NCBI GenBank assembly: GCA_013695005.1
Contig: JACDBJ010000191.1
Location: 1-6,109, forward strand
Source of the DNA: Pseudonocardiales bacterium
GTDB lineage: Bacteria; Actinomycetota; Actinomycetes; Mycobacteriales; Pseudonocardiaceae
Direction: 5' to 3'
DNA: 6,109 nucleotides
Each line of letters starts with the position of its first letter. Position 1 is the stretch's first letter. Of the stretch, positions 5,123-6,109 are shown piece after piece. Both the position numbers and the translations under genes were made by a program. The notes below the pieces were generated by a model, which worked only from the letters and a program-made list of their open reading frames with translations, had not been told where the DNA came from and made no database searches.

Positions 5123-5141
5123 GTGGCGTGGCCTACGCCAC
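5123..5141. promoter_or_regulatory. Second inverted repeat in the divergent intergenic region
   Basis: GTGGCGT and ACGCCAC flank GGCCT. The arms differ in sequence from those of the repeat at 5102-5118, so the two may bind different proteins. It lies where the -35 of the crcB promoter would be expected. Confidence 0.35.
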
Positions 5142-5157
5142 AGTCCTGGCGGCTTGA

Positions 5158-5171
5158 TACGGTAGATAAAT
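5158..5171 (+). promoter_or_regulatory. AT-rich -10-like region for crcB
   Basis: The patch TACGGTAGATAAAT stands out in GC-rich surroundings and contains TACGGT (5158-5163, fitting TANNNT) and TAGATA (5163-5168). Starting from TAGATA, transcription would begin near 5175, at the foot of the first leader hairpin. No convincing -35 is visible, so the assignment is tentative. Confidence 0.35.
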
Positions 5172-5173
5172 TG

Positions 5174-5220
5174 CCGGCGGTGGGGCTCGCCGGAACCAAC
5201 CGTGGAAACCTCCGCCAACA
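5174..5220 (+). ncRNA. Structured crcB leader, possible diverged fluoride riboswitch
   Basis: CCGGCG (5174-5179) and CGCCGG (5188-5193) form a perfect 6-bp stem with the 8-nt loop GUGGGGCU. The known crcB-motif aptamer of Thermotoga petrophila, as I recall it, also has a GGCG/CGCC stem with an 8-nt loop, AUGAGGCC, so five of eight loop bases agree. Downstream GGAACCAACCG resembles the A-rich joining segment and start of the second stem, CCA/UGG could be a small second stem, and CCUC (5209-5212) could pair with the GGGG of the loop as a pseudoknot. Against it, the GAUG and UGAU signatures are not intact and the second stem is only 3 bp. Its place before two fluoride channel genes is the main reason to take it seriously. 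Confidence 0.25.
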
Positions 5221-5223
5221 GTC

Positions 5224-5256
5224 CCTACCCAGTGCAAATGGCGCTGCGCGGGTAGG
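5224..5256 (+). promoter_or_regulatory. Hairpin pairing with part of the crcB ribosome binding site
   Basis: CCTACCC (5224-5230) is exactly complementary to GGGTAGG (5250-5256). Inside it AGUGC (5231-5235) can pair with GCGCU (5241-5245, one G-U) around the loop AAAUG, leaving a 4-nt bulge. The last three stem bases belong to AGGAGG (5254-5259), so closing the stem would hide part of the Shine-Dalgarno site. This is a typical layout for translational control. Confidence 0.4.
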
Positions 5257-5261
5257 AGGCG

Positions 5262-5744
5262 ATGACGGTGGCGAGGGCTTCGAGAGCCGTTCGCGACGAC
5301 GACACCCAGGCGTTCGACCAGGCCCGGCGACAAGCCCGCGATGCACGCCGGTCCCGGCGCCGGTGGGATGTCCTACTGGTGGTCGGCCTCGGTGGCGCGA
5401 TCGGAACCCTGCTCCGCTTCGCGGTCTCCGAAGCCCTGCCGCACGACGCCGGCCAGTTGCCGTGGTCGACGCTGCTGGTCAACGTCGTCGGATGCGTCGC
5501 CATCGGGGCCCTCCTGGTGATGATCACTGAGACCGCCATCCCGCACCGGTTGCTGCGACCATTCGTCGCTGTCGGGGTGCTCGGTGGCCTGACCACGTTC
5601 TCCACCTACGCGGTCGACGCGGTGGACCTGGCGCGGGCCGGCCACCCGCGGCTGGCGGTGCTGTACCTCGTGGGGACGGTGTTGGTGTGCCTCGCCGCGG
5701 TGCTGGCGGGCGCGGTCGGTGCCCGACGGATCGTGGTCCAATGA
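5262..5744 (+). CDS. crcB: CrcB/Fluc fluoride channel subunit 1
   Basis: The 160-residue protein belongs to the small four-helix CrcB/Fluc family, which exports fluoride through a dual-topology dimer. Visible marks are GLGGAIGTLLRF in the first helix (about 36-57), WSTLLVNVVGC with the conserved Asn74 in the second, GVLGGLTTFSTY in the third (98-120), and a fourth helix near 131-154. The usual GG.TTFSTF motif ends in Tyr116 rather than the second pore-lining Phe. A 34-residue Arg-rich hydrophilic head, absent from most homologues, precedes the first helix and argues for a cytoplasmic N-terminus. AGGAGG lies at 5254-5259, only 2 nt before ATG 5262 but 8 nt before the in-frame GTG 5268, so the true start may be the latter. 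The stop overlaps the next crcB gene. Confidence 0.9.
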   Translation: MTVARASRAVRDDDTQAFDQARRQARDARRSRRRWDVLLVVGLGGAIGTLLRFAVSEALPHDAGQLPWSTLLVNVVGCVAIGALLVMITETAIPHRLLRPFVAVGVLGGLTTFSTYAVDAVDLARAGHPRLAVLYLVGTVLVCLAAVLAGAVGARRIVVQ

Positions 5745-6109
5745 CCGCGCTGCTCGTCGCCGTCGGTGGGGCGGTGGGGGCGGTGCTGCGCTACCTGCTG
5801 GACGGTTGGGTGCAGCGCCGGCACGACTCGCCGTTCCCTTGGGGCACCCTCACGGTCAACGTGATCGGATCGCTGGTCCTCGGGGTGCTCGCCGGCGCCG
5901 CGATCTACGGCCACGGCCCGGCGGAGCTGCAGGCGACGCTCGGTGTCGGACTGTGTGGTGCCCTGACCACGTTCAGCACGTTCGGCTACGACACCGCGCG
6001 GCTGTTCAGCGAACGGGCCCCGCTGTACGCGGTGGCCAACGTCTCGGTGAGCGTGCTGGCCGGGCTCGGTGCGGCCGCCGCCGGGATGCTGCTGGCGGCC
6101 GCCGTCTGG
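5741..6109 (+). CDS. crcB: CrcB/Fluc fluoride channel subunit 2 (runs off the right edge)
   Basis: The ATG at 5741 overlaps the stop of the first crcB (ATGA), and the frame is open for 123 codons to the window end; the family is usually about 125-130 residues, so nearly all of it is present. It shows the family motifs in order: VGGAVGAVLRYLL in the first helix, WGTLTVNVIGSLVLG with conserved Asn40, and CGALTTFSTFGYD with both pore phenylalanines (Phe78, Phe81), then a last hydrophobic helix. There is almost no charge before the first helix, and Arg residues follow it (QRRHD), which favours the topology opposite to subunit 1. The pair should therefore form an antiparallel heterodimer, as is known for paired crcB genes in Gram-positive bacteria. 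Tight coupling suits 1:1 synthesis. Confidence 0.92.
   Translation, partial: MTALLVAVGGAVGAVLRYLLDGWVQRRHDSPFPWGTLTVNVIGSLVLGVLAGAAIYGHGPAELQATLGVGLCGALTTFSTFGYDTARLFSERAPLYAVANVSVSVLAGLGAAAAGMLLAAAVW

Noticed and set aside
5254..5275. GGCGAUGACGG around the crcB start as a fluoride riboswitch GGCGAUGG signature
   Set aside because: The AUG is the start codon itself and no aptamer stems form around it.
1..6109. CRISPR array, tRNA, rRNA or intact insertion sequence
   Set aside because: No regularly spaced repeats, no tRNA-like cloverleaf, no rRNA segments and no transposase motifs with flanking inverted repeats were recognised on either strand.

Overview
High-GC DNA with strong G/C third-position bias, frequent GTG starts and purine-rich Shine-Dalgarno (SD) sites points to an actinobacterium. 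The minus-strand order helix-turn-helix regulator, HbhA-like protein, DUF2516 membrane protein matches what I recall of Rv0474-Rv0475(hbhA)-Rv0476 in Mycobacterium tuberculosis. The DUF742 relic suits the wider Actinomycetota; a Pseudonocardiales-type host is a reasonable guess, but genus cannot be fixed from this window.

The left part (1 to about 2960) is mostly gene-poor and decayed. The window opens inside the 5' end of an unknown minus-strand membrane-anchored protein. There follow a DUF742 gene that appears broken by one extra base in a run of four G/C, a small apparently intact hypothetical gene with a good SD site, and the 3' remnant of an unidentified minus-strand gene. That remnant meets, near 1914/1915, the 3' remnant of an ABC transporter ATPase running the other way. 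After it come a possible trace of the permease start, a 22-bp perfect palindrome, and an M13-family metallopeptidase in which an N-terminal piece is joined almost directly to the C-terminal 87 residues, so the catalytic centre is gone.

The right part (2961 to 6109) is compact and looks functional. On the minus strand, reading leftward from 5046, are an XRE-family regulator, an HbhA-like coiled-coil protein (5 nt gap), a strong hairpin, a DUF2516 membrane protein, and a YbaK/ProX-type deacylase whose GTG overlaps the DUF2516 stop. On the plus strand, starting at 5262, are two CrcB/Fluc fluoride channel genes overlapping by ATGA; the second runs off the window.

The 5056-5261 gap between the regulator and crcB is the richest regulatory stretch. 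It holds a good minus-strand promoter, two inverted repeats whose centres lie 22 bp apart, an AT-rich -10-like patch for crcB, and a structured crcB leader. The first leader hairpin resembles the P1 stem-loop of fluoride riboswitches but lacks some conserved bases; the second pairs with part of the crcB SD site. A diverged fluoride-responsive leader is therefore the most interesting testable idea here, with the decayed tract as a clear case of stepwise gene loss.
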